Origin: Verrucomicrobiales bacterium
GTDB taxonomy: Bacteria; Verrucomicrobiota; Verrucomicrobiia; Limisphaerales; J093
Direction: 5' to 3'
Length of the DNA stretch: 64,000 bases
NCBI GenBank assembly: GCA_015075445.1
Contig: JABTUJ010000011.1
Coordinates: 1-64,000, forward strand
Part shown: positions 26,320 through 35,685 of the stretch, one piece after another
Layout: every line of letters begins with the position of its first letter
Numbering within the stretch: position 1 is the stretch's first letter
Position numbers and translations under genes: made by a program
Notes under the pieces: model-generated
Told to the model about the DNA's origin: nothing
The model's database searches: none
What the model saw: the letters and a program-made list of their open reading frames with translations, nothing else

Positions 26320-26873
26320 AGGGCGGCTTCTTGCTTCTTGGCCTTGCCGGGTTTGGGCTGATTGCCGAGCTTGATCGCCACATTGTTGAGACCGCGGACG
26401 ATGCGCTCGGCCTCCTCACGCGTGGCGTCCGGGGTGAAAATCAAAACCCCGTCCCGGATCCGGCTGCCCATCTTGGGGGCCGCCAGCCATCGTCCCTCGG
26501 TGAACATCGAGTAGATGGCGATGCGCTGGCCGCGATAGGTCGAGCTGGCGCTCTCGAGCACCAGCGTGCCGCGGAAGTCGTACTTCACCCGAATGGCGAA
26601 CCCGCCCACGACCTCCACGACTTCGGCCCGCTCAAGGTGTCCCTCGTCCAGGAACGGTTCCTTGCTGATGCGGACGAGCATCGGCGACTTGCGGAAGATC
26701 GGCACCACGGCCGTCTTGCTGCCCGTGGTGTCATGCTCGGTCTCGAGATAGAGTCGCAACGAGCTGGCCTCCTTGTCGCGCTGCCTCGCTTCCGAGCTCT
26801 TGCAGCCCACCAGCAGCAGGGCCAAAACGACCGCGCCGAGATAGATGTTGATGCCGCGCAGGCGTGAATTCAT
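26316..26873 (-). CDS. lipoprotein coupled to the M23 peptidase gene
   Basis: 185 residues from the ATG at 26873. The signal peptide has a clear lipobox (LALLLVGC, then KSSEARQRD). The body has FRKSPMLVRISKEPFLDEGH and a VVEVVGGFAIRVKYDF strand, faintly recalling the P1 head domain of SecD-like proteins, but this is not a firm assignment. A Lys-rich C-terminus ends the protein. It overlaps the M23 gene by 4 bases (ATGA), so it probably works with that peptidase at the envelope. Confidence 0.65.
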   Translation of the reverse strand: MNSRLRGINIYLGAVVLALLLVGCKSSEARQRDKEASSLRLYLETEHDTTGSKTAVVPIFRKSPMLVRISKEPFLDEGHLERAEVVEVVGGFAIRVKYDFRGTLVLESASSTYRGQRIAIYSMFTEGRWLAAPKMGSRIRDGVLIFTPDATREEAERIVRGLNNVAIKLGNQPKPGKAKKQEAAL

Positions 26874-26918
26874 ACTCCGCTCAAACAAACGGAACCGCAT
26901 CGCGAAGTAAAGACCCAT

Positions 26919-27170
26919 ATGGGCAGGCAGTACAACAAACTCGAGCATCGGAAGCGACGACAACGGCGGTTGAAGCGTCTCAAGACGCGCGCCAAGGAGT
27001 CCCCCACCGCCCCCCCCAAGGCGACGGCTTCAGCCAAGGCTGCCGCCGTAGCCCCGGCCGCACCCCCGCCCGTGGCCCCGCCCGCGCCGGAACCTGCTCC
27101 CCCTGTCTCCACGACGCCGACTGCCCCCGCCGCGCCCGACCCCGCCCCCGCCGTCCCCACGCCCGCCTGA
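26919..27170 (+). CDS. small highly basic protein with Ala/Pro tail
   Basis: 83 residues starting MGRQYNKLEHRKRRQRRLKR. The first 27 residues are strongly basic and resemble a short basic protein that I recall from other Verrucomicrobiota. The rest is almost only Ala and Pro with no order-promoting residues. It is divergent from the lipoprotein gene 45 bases away. The basic head suggests RNA or DNA binding, but nothing else supports this. Confidence 0.55.
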   Translation: MGRQYNKLEHRKRRQRRLKRLKTRAKESPTAPPKATASAKAAAVAPAAPPPVAPPAPEPAPPVSTTPTAPAAPDPAPAVPTPA

Positions 27171-27263
27171 GCCGCACGCGGTCTTGCACGGAGAGCGCCG
27201 GTTTCTTCCTCGCGGGACAGCCGCATTCCCGCTGACGGTCGATCCGAGGCAGAACTGCGGTTT

Positions 27264-27560
27264 GGGGCGGGGACAGACGAATGGGGACTGGCGAATGGGG
27301 GTGGGAGACGGGCAAGGGCGGGCTGACCTGGAGGAAGGGCGAAGGATTCGTCTGTCCCGATTCGCCTGTCGAGGCGTGATGGCGGTTTGGGGGGGGCGGG
27401 GACAGACGAATGGGGACTGGCGAATGGGGGAGGGAGACGGGCAAGGGCGGGCTGACCTGGAGGAAGGGCGGAGGATTCGTCTGTCCCGATTCGCCTGTCG
27501 ATGCGTGATGATGGTTTGAGGCGGGGACAGACGAATGGGGACTGGCGAATGGGGGTGGGG
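27264..27560. repeat. 125-129-bp tandem repeat with internal inverted words
   Basis: Units begin with GGACAGACGAATGGGGACTG near 27271, 27400 and 27525 (periods of about 129 and 125). Within each unit GACAGACGAAT faces its complement ATTCGTCTGTC about 75 bases later, so each unit can fold into a hairpin. It fills the 458-base gap 27171-27628, in which I saw no gene. Confidence 0.85.
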
Positions 27561-27628
27561 GACGATCTTTGCCGCCAATTCCCTCGATTCGCCAGTGCGT
27601 TGTCTGTCGTTAGAGCCCAGTTTGGGGT

Positions 27629-28423
27629 ATGCCAATTGAGCTCCAATGCGCGCTGCGCAACCTGACGCCAACCGAGTTCGATGAAGTCGACCGATTGGTC
27701 ATGCCGCTGGCCTATGCCGCCCAGAACGCGCTGGGTCGATTGTGGGACGAGCCTGTCTACGAACAGATGCTCGCCGGATTGCTACGGGAAAGCGGGGTCC
27801 GGGAGGTGATGACGCAGGTGCCGGTGTTCGTTCGCCACGACGGGTTCGAGAAGATGTACCGGCTCGATTTGGTGGCGGGACACGCTGTCTATGAGTTGAA
27901 GGTGGTGCAGGAGTTCGCACCTCAGCACGACGCGCAAGCCTATCACTACGCCATGCTCGCCGAGGTGAACCACATCAAGCTGCTGAACTTCCGCTCACCG
28001 GGCGTGCGGGGTCGACTCCGCTTCAACGCCGTCCTGGGCTGCGAGCGGCGGAGGGCCCAATGGCATGAGGCAGGGTGGCGTCCCATCACGCCCCGATGCT
28101 CTCTGCTGCGCCAGCGTCTGCGAGATCTTGTCGCAGACTGGGGGACTCATCTTGACTATCACCTTTACGAGGAGGCCCTGGTCGGGTTTTGCGGTGGCGA
28201 AGCGGTCTGTGCGCAACGCCTGCCCGTGCGACATGCCGGCCAGGAGTTGGGCTCGCATCGCGTGCTTTCGCACGCCGAAGACCTGGCTTTCCTCGTGAGC
28301 GGTTTCCCCGACCCGCACGGGCAGTTCCGGCATGTCCGAAGGTTGTGTGAGCTCACCCGACGCCGGGCCATCCAATGGATAAACCTGCACGGACGTGACC
28401 TTCATATCGTCACCGTCGAGTAG
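27629..28423 (+). CDS. GxxExxY-type PD-(D/E)XK-like protein
   Basis: 264 residues from the ATG at 27629. The N-terminus has the family pattern of a helix then YAAQNALGRLWDEPVYEQML, a divergent GxxExxY box. The nuclease-like core follows: VFVRHDGFEKMYRLDLVAGH and YELKVVQEF (D and E-x-K of the PD-ExK fold), then AQAYHYAMLAEV. The second half (from about residue 130) has no recognised domain and makes the protein twice the usual length. These proteins are of unknown function and very common in Verrucomicrobiota. Confidence 0.75.
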   Translation: MPIELQCALRNLTPTEFDEVDRLVMPLAYAAQNALGRLWDEPVYEQMLAGLLRESGVREVMTQVPVFVRHDGFEKMYRLDLVAGHAVYELKVVQEFAPQHDAQAYHYAMLAEVNHIKLLNFRSPGVRGRLRFNAVLGCERRRAQWHEAGWRPITPRCSLLRQRLRDLVADWGTHLDYHLYEEALVGFCGGEAVCAQRLPVRHAGQELGSHRVLSHAEDLAFLVSGFPDPHGQFRHVRRLCELTRRRAIQWINLHGRDLHIVTVE

Positions 28424-28516
28424 GTCGCGCGGATGGGGATCCGGACAAACGGATGCGCCGGATGAACGGGTTTCTGGTCTTTCGCCGGCGGCAGGCGCGG
28501 TTATGCTCCGGCCACA

Positions 28517-30610
28517 ATGGTGGCGCCAGTTGCCAACGGGTTGGTCCGGTCCGTGCGGGGTGGCCCGCGGCGGCTGATACTCCTGGCGGTCCTGGGAGTC
28601 GCCGGGGATCTGGTCCAAGCGGCTCAACCTCGGTTGCTTTCGGCGCGCGGCGAAGCCGCGGCCCAGCTTGAGGCGGTGGGCGACCGGGCCCCGTTGGCGT
28701 TCGCCCGGGACAACCGCCTTCGTCTGTACTTTCCTGCGGCGGAGGGGCAGGCCGTGTTCAAGGCGCGCTGGCGCAAGCCCACGTTGTTGGGGCGCACCTA
28801 CACCAGTGCTGCGGCGGAACTCGTCGTGGACGAGCACCCGGGCGACACGCCGGTCACGTCCTCGGACTGGCGCCGGGTGACGGTGGTGGATGAGCGCGAA
28901 TGGCCGGCCTTGGCACGCGCGGCCGCCGATCTGCTGGTGGATGTCGAGCCGCTGGCGGGCACGGTGGTTCGGTTGTTGAACTTCGAGGCCGTCCTGTACC
29001 ACGACGTCCGCGGGGTGTTGCGGGAAGCGTCTCTGGAAGGCCGGCCGCCAGGAGTCAGGATCACGCACCATGTGACCGCGGACGAATTCGCCACCGCCGT
29101 GGTCCGCCGCCTCGAAGCCCGCGCCGCCGAGGATCCGTCGGCGGGTCCGCTGTTTCTGGTGATGCCGCGTCTGGATCCCACCCGGCCCGACTTTATCCTG
29201 GTGGATCTGCCCCGCCGGCTGAGCGTCTATTTGTCCGCTCCGCCGCTGCCAACGGATCCGCGCGGCCGGCCGGGAGGCGCGATCAGCGGCCGCATGATCG
29301 GGTCGCTCACGCTGGAGAGCCACGGGCTCGCGCTCGTTAAGAACCCGGTGTCCGCCGCGGCACGGCTGGTGAACCTGGGGTACCACGCAGTGGCGCGGGT
29401 GCTGACGCCTCCCTTGCCCGCGTTCCAGGGGGCGTTGGTGGGGCTGAACGCCGGGCCGGGCATGGACCTCGAGGCGTTCGAGCGGACGCTCGACCGGATC
29501 ACCCACACGCGCAGGACATCCGGTTCAGCGCAGTTGCTGCTGGACGGCGGGCAGTTCTTCCCGGCGTTCGAAGCTGCCCTCCGGGCGGCCCGGCAGAGCA
29601 TTCATCTGCGGGTGTGCATCTTTGACCGCGACGACGTGGCGGTGGATCTGGCCGATCTGCTGCGGGCGCGGTCGGCGGAGGTCGACGTGCGGGTGTTGCT
29701 GGACCGGATGAGCAGCCTGGCGGTGGCGAACAGCCCACCGGCCTCGCAGATGCGGGCTGGCTTCAAACCTCCCCCCACGATCGGCCGCTATCTCGAGCGG
29801 GATTCCCGGGTGCGGGTGCGGCCATTTCTGAATCCCTGGCTGTCGGCCGACCACAGCAAGGTGTTGCTCGTGGATGAGGCGGTGGCTTTCGTGGGCGGCA
29901 TGAATCTCGGCCGCGAATACCGGTACGAGTGGCACGACCTGATGGTCGAACTGCGCGGTCCTGTCGTGGACCAGTTGGCCACCGATTTCAGCCGGGCCTG
30001 GGCCCACGCCAGCCTGGGGGGCGATCTCGCCTACGTGGCGCGGTCGTGGTTCCCTGGCCCGCGACGTCCGCCCGCGCCGGTGCCCTCCGACGCCATGGCG
30101 CTGCGGGTGCTGAAGACGCAGACGTTGGACCACCAGATCCGCGGGGCGGTGTTCGCGGCGCTCAAGCGGGCCCGGCGGCACGTCTTCCTCGAGAACCCCT
30201 ACCTCACCGACCGGAGCGTGGTGAAGGCGTTGGTCGCGGCGCGCCGACGCGGGGTGGACGTGCGCGTGATCCTGCCGAATCAGAACAACCTGCTGGGCGG
30301 CACCAGCTCGAATTTCCTGATTGCCAACACCCTGTTGCGGCGCGGCGTGCGGGTGTTCATCTACCCCGGCATGACGCACGTCAAGGCCCTGTGGGTGGAT
30401 GGCTGGGTGTGCCTGGGATCGGCCAACTTCAACAATCTCAGCCTGCGCCTGAACCAGGAGGTCAACGTGGCGACGTCCGACCCCGGATTCGCCGAGGAGG
30501 TTCGCACCCGACTTTTCGAGACCGGCTTCCGCCGCTCGCACGAACTGACCGTGCCGCTGGTAGTGACCTGGACCGACCGGCTCGCCGAACGCATCCTCCG
30601 CCAGTTGTAG
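28517..30610 (+). CDS. phospholipase D/cardiolipin synthase-like protein
   Basis: 697 residues from the ATG at 28517, with a signal-like stretch (LILLAVLGVAGDLVQAAQP). The N-terminal 300 residues are unassigned. Two HKD motifs define the catalytic pair: HSKVLLVD near residue 446 and HVKALWVD near 620, the latter followed by GSANFNNLSLRLNQEV. Both His-Lys-Asp sets are intact. Family members transfer phosphatidyl groups (cardiolipin synthase) or hydrolyse phosphodiesters. The long N-terminal part and probable export argue against a plain Cls. It stands alone between repeats and a convergent gene. Confidence 0.85.
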   Translation: MVAPVANGLVRSVRGGPRRLILLAVLGVAGDLVQAAQPRLLSARGEAAAQLEAVGDRAPLAFARDNRLRLYFPAAEGQAVFKARWRKPTLLGRTYTSAAAELVVDEHPGDTPVTSSDWRRVTVVDEREWPALARAAADLLVDVEPLAGTVVRLLNFEAVLYHDVRGVLREASLEGRPPGVRITHHVTADEFATAVVRRLEARAAEDPSAGPLFLVMPRLDPTRPDFILVDLPRRLSVYLSAPPLPTDPRGRPGGAISGRMIGSLTLESHGLALVKNPVSAAARLVNLGYHAVARVLTPPLPAFQGALVGLNAGPGMDLEAFERTLDRITHTRRTSGSAQLLLDGGQFFPAFEAALRAARQSIHLRVCIFDRDDVAVDLADLLRARSAEVDVRVLLDRMSSLAVANSPPASQMRAGFKPPPTIGRYLERDSRVRVRPFLNPWLSADHSKVLLVDEAVAFVGGMNLGREYRYEWHDLMVELRGPVVDQLATDFSRAWAHASLGGDLAYVARSWFPGPRRPPAPVPSDAMALRVLKTQTLDHQIRGAVFAALKRARRHVFLENPYLTDRSVVKALVAARRRGVDVRVILPNQNNLLGGTSSNFLIANTLLRRGVRVFIYPGMTHVKALWVDGWVCLGSANFNNLSLRLNQEVNVATSDPGFAEEVRTRLFETGFRRSHELTVPLVVTWTDRLAERILRQL

Positions 30611-30743
30611 GCGGGGCGGGGCGGCGGGTTCTGGTGGTGGCTCCGAATAGAGGAGAGTGGGACAACCAAAGGCGTTAGAGCTCCGGCGTGCCCCGCGATC
30701 GGGGCATGCGGTGGCGTTGGCACGGGAGGGGGTCTGCCAGTTA

Positions 30744-32414
30744 TCAGCGGGTTAGCCAACTGCTGAACTCCGGCGCCCGCACGCGGGCGGCGGGCCCTCC
30801 GGCTTCCATCAGCTCGTTGTGGATCCCTCGGGCCGCGTCGAGAACGGTCCGCGCCCGTAGAATCCGCCGCCCGGACACCCCAAGCTTCAACGGCGATTCC
30901 CCGCTTGTGGCGAGCGCCTCGAGGTCTCGCTGTGTGAACGCGTCCGCGTACACGGTTAGTGCGTCCTCAAGGTACGCACGCGCACGTTCCGGGGACACGC
31001 TTTGCCGCGCAGCAGCTATGCCGATCCAAGCACGCATCTCCGCCACGTAATCCCGGAGGTCGGGCCAGTCCGCAAGGGACTCCTGCTCCTGTCGCAGTCG
31101 GCCCAGGGAGAAGTCCGCCTGTGACCAGTCCGAAAGACTCCAAGTCGGCTGGGTGCTCGTGGCGAACCACCAGAGGAAGAGGCCACGATTCCGCCAAATC
31201 ATTTGGTTCGCTCCTTCATGGAGATCCTCGATGCTGATGGCATCGAACGCTTCTTCTGCGTGCGTGAATTCGCGCAACATCAGCAAGAGCATCGCATAGT
31301 TGATCTTTGCGTCCGCCCAGTTCACATCGAGGACAAGGACTTCTTCATAGAGGCTCCGCGCAGCAGCGAGCGCTCCTTTGGCTTGATGGAGTCGCGCGGC
31401 CTGGAGCAAGGGCTGAAGATCCGCCCGGTTCTGGGCCTGCGTGGCTGCCATCCGTGCCCGCACTCGCTCCAGGACCCCGGCCCGCTGGCGCTCGATGTAG
31501 GCGAGCGCAGGATCCACGCCCTCTTCCTGGAGCACGCGCGACAACTCCCGCATCACCGCGGAGGCGTTGGCCCTGCCTTCCAATTGCGCAAACGTGGCTG
31601 CCAGCTCATTGATACGCTCCAGCCGCAACGCGTGGTCCTGCTGGGCTGTCTCCCGCTGCTGCTCGCGCGCTTTCCACCCGGCAACCAGGTCGGCAGCCGA
31701 CAGGGCGCTGGCGAGGGCCTGCTCACTGGCCGTGACGAGGTGTTCGCGGATGCGTTCCTTGGTGACCTTCTGGGCGGCGCGTTGGCGCGCGTGCAGATGG
31801 GCGTTCACCCACAGACCGCCAGCCCCCAACAGCACCAGCACCGCCAGCAGGGCAACGACGGTGACCTGCCAGCGGCGGAATCCGCGGTTGAGGGCGCGCA
31901 GCTCCGGTTCGAGACGCTCAACGACCAAATCGAGCTCAGCGTCGGAGGCCGGATCATGGTAGAGCTGTTCGGTGGCCCGGAGTTGACGCCGATAGGTCTC
32001 TTGGAGACCGCAGCGCTCGGCCTGGTAGCCAAGCGGGTCGCCGTGCGCCAAGTCTGGGGGCAGATCCAGTCGATCCACCGGGGTGTCGCGGGAGCAACCC
32101 TCGCCGGGGAAGATCAGCCAGGTCTTGCAGCCCCGGGCCCGCATGTGGAGGAACTCGAACTGGGTGTAAGACACCCTCCCCAACGCGGGATCGGCCTCGG
32201 GGGGTTCGGACCCGTAGGCCCTTCCCGCGAGTTGTATCAGTCCCTGACAACTCGCGAGCTTGCGCCGGAGGATGGGACGCAGGTCTCCCGGTTCACTGCC
32301 AAAGAGGTCCTCCCAGACCGGTTCGTAGCCCAGGCGGGAGAGAATGTTGGCCACCCGCTGGCGCGTGGATGCGAATTCCCTCGTGACGGCGGATATGAAG
32401 ATGCGCGGTGCCAT
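30744..32414 (-). CDS. DUF4062-transmembrane-coiled-coil protein
   Basis: 556 residues. The N-terminal 100 residues match DUF4062 (MAPRIFISAVTREFASTRQR, then LIQLAGRAYG and SYTQFEFLHMRARGCKTWLI), a TIR/flavodoxin-like fold often found at the N-terminus of signalling and NLR-like proteins. One membrane helix follows (VTVVALLAVLVLLGAGGLWV, about residues 184-203). Then come a long coiled coil (about 210-330) and a TPR-like helical part (about 330-500). The enzyme or sensor role is unknown. A membrane-anchored DUF4062 could be part of a stress or defence response, but no partner genes are adjacent. Confidence 0.8.
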   Translation of the reverse strand: MAPRIFISAVTREFASTRQRVANILSRLGYEPVWEDLFGSEPGDLRPILRRKLASCQGLIQLAGRAYGSEPPEADPALGRVSYTQFEFLHMRARGCKTWLIFPGEGCSRDTPVDRLDLPPDLAHGDPLGYQAERCGLQETYRRQLRATEQLYHDPASDAELDLVVERLEPELRALNRGFRRWQVTVVALLAVLVLLGAGGLWVNAHLHARQRAAQKVTKERIREHLVTASEQALASALSAADLVAGWKAREQQRETAQQDHALRLERINELAATFAQLEGRANASAVMRELSRVLQEEGVDPALAYIERQRAGVLERVRARMAATQAQNRADLQPLLQAARLHQAKGALAAARSLYEEVLVLDVNWADAKINYAMLLLMLREFTHAEEAFDAISIEDLHEGANQMIWRNRGLFLWWFATSTQPTWSLSDWSQADFSLGRLRQEQESLADWPDLRDYVAEMRAWIGIAAARQSVSPERARAYLEDALTVYADAFTQRDLEALATSGESPLKLGVSGRRILRARTVLDAARGIHNELMEAGGPAARVRAPEFSSWLTR

Positions 32415-32892
32415 GAGCCGGGAGCCCAGGGAGTGGCGACAGCGAAGGGATTACCCGCACGGCCGAGAGCATCGACCTCTGCCCAGGGTAATTGGCATAG
32501 GCCTTTTCCGCAGATTCCAAGCGTTCATGCCCCAGGATGGGCAAGTCGCTCGCGACCGTAAAGCCGTCTTTCACTCCCGGTTTCTCGACCTGATGCACCA
32601 ACGTGGACCAGATGGCCAACGAGCTGGTCCGGGGTCCGCGACGGTTGTTCGCCGTGTCATTCTCTGGCGCACTCCGCCGCCGGGTGGTTCCGCCGAGACC
32701 CTCCAGAGTGCCGACGCGAGGCGGCAGTGGTCCTGTCCGCGTCATTGCTCGCTGCCCAGGAACACCTTCGCCCTTCTGACATCGAACCTCGGACTTCGCC
32801 CTTGGAGGTTGACGTTTTTTCACGCTTTCCGGGCGTCCTCCTGCATGGGACAGTCGGGCGCGATCCGGCTTCCGGGCCGGGAGCGTTGGACC
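32415..32892. other. intergenic gap with word-like repeat
   Basis: 478 bases between divergent genes with no supported gene. Near 32770-32815 lies CTTCGCCC-type word sequence (TCGAACCTCGGACTTCGCCC) akin to the repeat at 51.23 kb. Promoters of the DUF4062 gene and of the glycosidase should lie here. Confidence 0.5.
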
Positions 32893-34452
32893 ATGACCGC
32901 ACGACATTCAGATCGAAGGGCTCCCGCGGCGTTCGTCCCGAGGCGAGGGGTGTTGGAGCGTGACTCTGGCGGAGTGCTTCTCCCTGGCGTGGCGCGTCGT
33001 CGTTTTCTTCAGCAGGCCGGACTGGGGGTGGCCGCCAGCGGGTTGCTCGGCCTTCGCTGGGCACCGAAGGCGCTGGGGGCTGCGCCGGCTTCGCCAGCGC
33101 CAACTGCCGGTCCTTTGCGGGTCCATTCGCAGAACCGCAACTACTTTGCGGATGCCCGCGGGCGGCCGGTGTACCTGACGGGCGCCCACACGTGGAACAA
33201 CCTGTCCGACGTGGGCCCGGGAGATCCGCCGGCGGCCTTCGATTTCGCGCAGTACCTCGACTTCCTGGAGCGACATCACCACAACTTCATCCGGCTGTGG
33301 CGCTGGGAAACGACGCGCTGGGATGCGGGGGCCACGCCGGAGTACACCACCGGCAAGGATGTGTTTGCGGTCGCGCCGCACCCCTGGAAGCGCACGGGAC
33401 CGGGAACGGCCCTGGATGGCGGGCCCAAGTTCGATCTCGATCAGTTTGATCCGGCATACTTCGAGCGGCTGCGGCAGCGGGTGCGCGCGGCGCAGGCCCG
33501 CGGCATCTACGTCGGAATCATGCTCTTCGAGGGCTGGGCGTTGCAGCACCTGCGCGGCGCGTGGCCGGCCCATCCCTTCCATCCGTCGAACAACATCCAG
33601 GGTCTCGATGGCGACGCGGGAGGGGACGGTCGCGGTCTGTTGACCCACACCCTGAAGGTGCCGGCCGTGACGCGTCGGCAGGAAGCTTACGTCCGCCAGG
33701 TGATCGGCACCGTGAACGAGTTGGACAACGTCCTCTACGAGATCAGCAACGAGTGCGGCACTTACGCGCTGGAGTGGCAGTACCACTTCATCCGCTTTAT
33801 CCGAGCCTGCGAACAGTCCCAGGCGCAGCAGCACCCGATCGGCATCACGTTCCTGTACTCGCGCGACGGGCAGCAGCGCGGCACCAATGCCCAACTGTTC
33901 GACAGCCCGGCCGACTGGATTTCTCCCAATCCGGATGCCCCGGGCGGCTACAATTACCGCACCAACCCGCCCCCGGCCGACGGCCGCAAAGTCATCCTCT
34001 CCGACACCGACCATCTTTGGGGCATCGGGGGGAACCCCGACTGGGTGTGGAAGAGTTTTCTGCGGGGGCACAACCCGCTGTTCATGGATCCCTACGACAA
34101 CCGGGTGTTGGGCAAGGCCAGCGCGGATTCCTGGGATCCCGTGCGGGAGAGCCTCGGGCACACGCGGCGGCTGGCGGCACGGCTGGACTTGGCCGCGCTG
34201 ACGCCGCACGAAACGCTTGCTTCCACCCGCTTTTGCCTGGCCGACGCGGGCCGCGAGTACGTGGCGTATCTGCCCGAGGGCGGGGAGGTCGAACTCGATT
34301 TGTCGGCGGCCCCCGCGTCGCTCACGGTCGAGTGGATCGAACCGTTGACGGGGGAGTCGCGCGTGGGCGAGGCGGTGGTCGGCGGGAGTGCGCGCCGTTT
34401 GCGGGCGCCGTTCACCGGTCCCGCGGTGGTCTGGGTGCGCGGGCAAGCCTGA
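32893..34452 (+). CDS. Tat-exported TIM-barrel glycoside hydrolase-like protein (DUF4038/DUF6298-like)
   Basis: 519 residues from the ATG at 32893, preceded by GGGAG at -13. A twin-arginine signal is seen (RRRFLQQAGLGVAASGLLGL). The (beta/alpha)8 barrel begins VYLTGAHTWNNLSDV, with FLERHHHNFIRLWRWE. The acid/base position is NVLYEISNECG, and a second acidic strand VILSDTDHLWG sits where the nucleophile would be expected. A small C-terminal beta domain (VEWIEPLTGESRVGEAV) ends it. The family is linked to plant or algal polysaccharide breakdown, substrate unknown. It precedes a nucleoside-hydrolase-like gene by 78 bases. Confidence 0.8.
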   Translation: MTARHSDRRAPAAFVPRRGVLERDSGGVLLPGVARRRFLQQAGLGVAASGLLGLRWAPKALGAAPASPAPTAGPLRVHSQNRNYFADARGRPVYLTGAHTWNNLSDVGPGDPPAAFDFAQYLDFLERHHHNFIRLWRWETTRWDAGATPEYTTGKDVFAVAPHPWKRTGPGTALDGGPKFDLDQFDPAYFERLRQRVRAAQARGIYVGIMLFEGWALQHLRGAWPAHPFHPSNNIQGLDGDAGGDGRGLLTHTLKVPAVTRRQEAYVRQVIGTVNELDNVLYEISNECGTYALEWQYHFIRFIRACEQSQAQQHPIGITFLYSRDGQQRGTNAQLFDSPADWISPNPDAPGGYNYRTNPPPADGRKVILSDTDHLWGIGGNPDWVWKSFLRGHNPLFMDPYDNRVLGKASADSWDPVRESLGHTRRLAARLDLAALTPHETLASTRFCLADAGREYVAYLPEGGEVELDLSAAPASLTVEWIEPLTGESRVGEAVVGGSARRLRAPFTGPAVVWVRGQA

Positions 34453-34464
34453 CGCGACCGTTTT

Positions 34465-34498
34465 GAACCTGCGGCGGGCGGCCTCGCCTCGCGGGTTC
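34465..34498 (+). terminator. possible hairpin after the glycosidase gene
   Basis: GAACCTGCG (34465-34473) pairs with CGCGGGTTC (34490-34498) with one G-T pair, 12 bases after the stop. There is no T run. The GGTTCGAATC here mimics a tRNA T-loop but is not one. Confidence 0.35.
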
Positions 34499-34530
34499 GA
34501 ATCGGCTTTCCCCACGGGGTCGGGGCTGTT

Positions 34531-35685
34531 ATGGACCCGGCGGTGAAACCGCTCGCCTCCACCTTCTGCGCGCGCCCCGGTTGGGTCGCGCTTCTGCTGG
34601 CCCTGGCCCTGAATGCCTTCACGGAATCTCCGGTGGCACGGGCCACACCCGTCCCGGTGATTTTCGATACCGACATGGGCTCCGACTGCGACGACGTCGG
34701 GGCGCTGGCCCTCCTGCATGTCTATGCGGATCGCGGGCAGGCTGAGATCCTCGGCTGCATTTTCAGCTCGGGCAAAGTCCCCTATGGCGCCGGGGTGGTG
34801 GAGGCCATCAACGTCTATTACGGCCGGCCCCATATTCCGGTGGGGGCGGCCCACGATGACGTCGTGGGCGATCCTGTGGACAAGATGACCGCGGAGAAGC
34901 TGGCGAAGGACACGGCGGCTTTCGGGAATCGCATGGTGCACAACCGGGACGCCGAGGAGATGACGGCCCTGAATCGGCGGCTTCTGGCGACGCAACCGGA
35001 CCACAGCGTCACCTACCTGACTGTGGGCCACACCAAAGGGCTTCACGACCTGCTCGTCTCGCCGCCGGACGCGGTGTCTCCGTTGAGCGGTTTCGAGCTG
35101 GTGCAGCGGAAGGTCCAGCGCTGGGTGGCGCTGGGGGCGTTGGGGGCGAGCAATCCCGAGCGGCGTTTCACGAAGGACTGGAACTTTTTCTTCAACGGGA
35201 CAGCCCCTTACACCCGGCATCTGGTCGAACGCTTCCCCGTGCCGGTGTTCTACGTGGACGGCGGGGACGACGTCTTGACCGGCCGATCGCTGAAGCACAC
35301 GCCGCCGGGCAACATCGTGCGCACGGCGTACCGGGACTGGCTGTGGAACTACGAGCAGAAGACCCTCGACGGCCAGCGTCCGAGCTGGGATCTGGTGGCG
35401 GTACGTTACGCAGTTGAGGGTCTCGGCGACTACCTGGTCGAGGAGGGACGCGGGTGGCTGGAGTTCGACGTGGAGAAGGGGTGCCGGTGGGTGAACGGCG
35501 AGCGGGACAACGCCCAGACGTTCATCCGTCAGAAGTCTGGGGTCAGCGAACGGATGGCGGATGAACTGAACGCGCTGCTGGCCTTGCCGCCGCGGCTTCG
35601 GACGACGGTGCGTCCCCGACGCCGGCGGGGGCATCAAGTTCGAGGTTGCGGGCGGCCTCCGCGCGGGCTGACCCTCGGGGAGTGA
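34531..35685 (+). CDS. secreted nucleoside hydrolase-like protein
   Basis: 384 residues with a signal peptide (WVALLLALALNAFTESPVAR). The family Asp cluster is intact as PVIFDTDMGSDCDDVGALAL near residue 42, which binds Ca and the ribose in inosine-uridine hydrolases. A C-terminal GVSERMADELNALL helix is followed by a basic, unordered tail of about 30 residues. It probably hydrolyses N-glycosidic bonds of nucleosides or an analogous substrate in the periplasm. Its stop overlaps the GTG start of the next gene, so the two are coupled. Confidence 0.85.
   Translation: MDPAVKPLASTFCARPGWVALLLALALNAFTESPVARATPVPVIFDTDMGSDCDDVGALALLHVYADRGQAEILGCIFSSGKVPYGAGVVEAINVYYGRPHIPVGAAHDDVVGDPVDKMTAEKLAKDTAAFGNRMVHNRDAEEMTALNRRLLATQPDHSVTYLTVGHTKGLHDLLVSPPDAVSPLSGFELVQRKVQRWVALGALGASNPERRFTKDWNFFFNGTAPYTRHLVERFPVPVFYVDGGDDVLTGRSLKHTPPGNIVRTAYRDWLWNYEQKTLDGQRPSWDLVAVRYAVEGLGDYLVEEGRGWLEFDVEKGCRWVNGERDNAQTFIRQKSGVSERMADELNALLALPPRLRTTVRPRRRRGHQVRGCGRPPRGLTLGE

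Noticed and set aside
21796..26361. A 1521-residue rightward open frame
   Set aside because: It is antisense to the zinc metalloprotease and M23 genes, which have clear motifs and signal peptides. The long frame is a by-product of high GC.
27264..27560. Tandem array considered as a CRISPR
   Set aside because: Units of 125-129 bases without variable spacers do not fit.
34485..34505. GGTTCGAATC resembling a tRNA T-loop
   Set aside because: The flanking five-base stem does not pair (GCGGG against CGGCT), and no acceptor, D or anticodon arm surrounds it.
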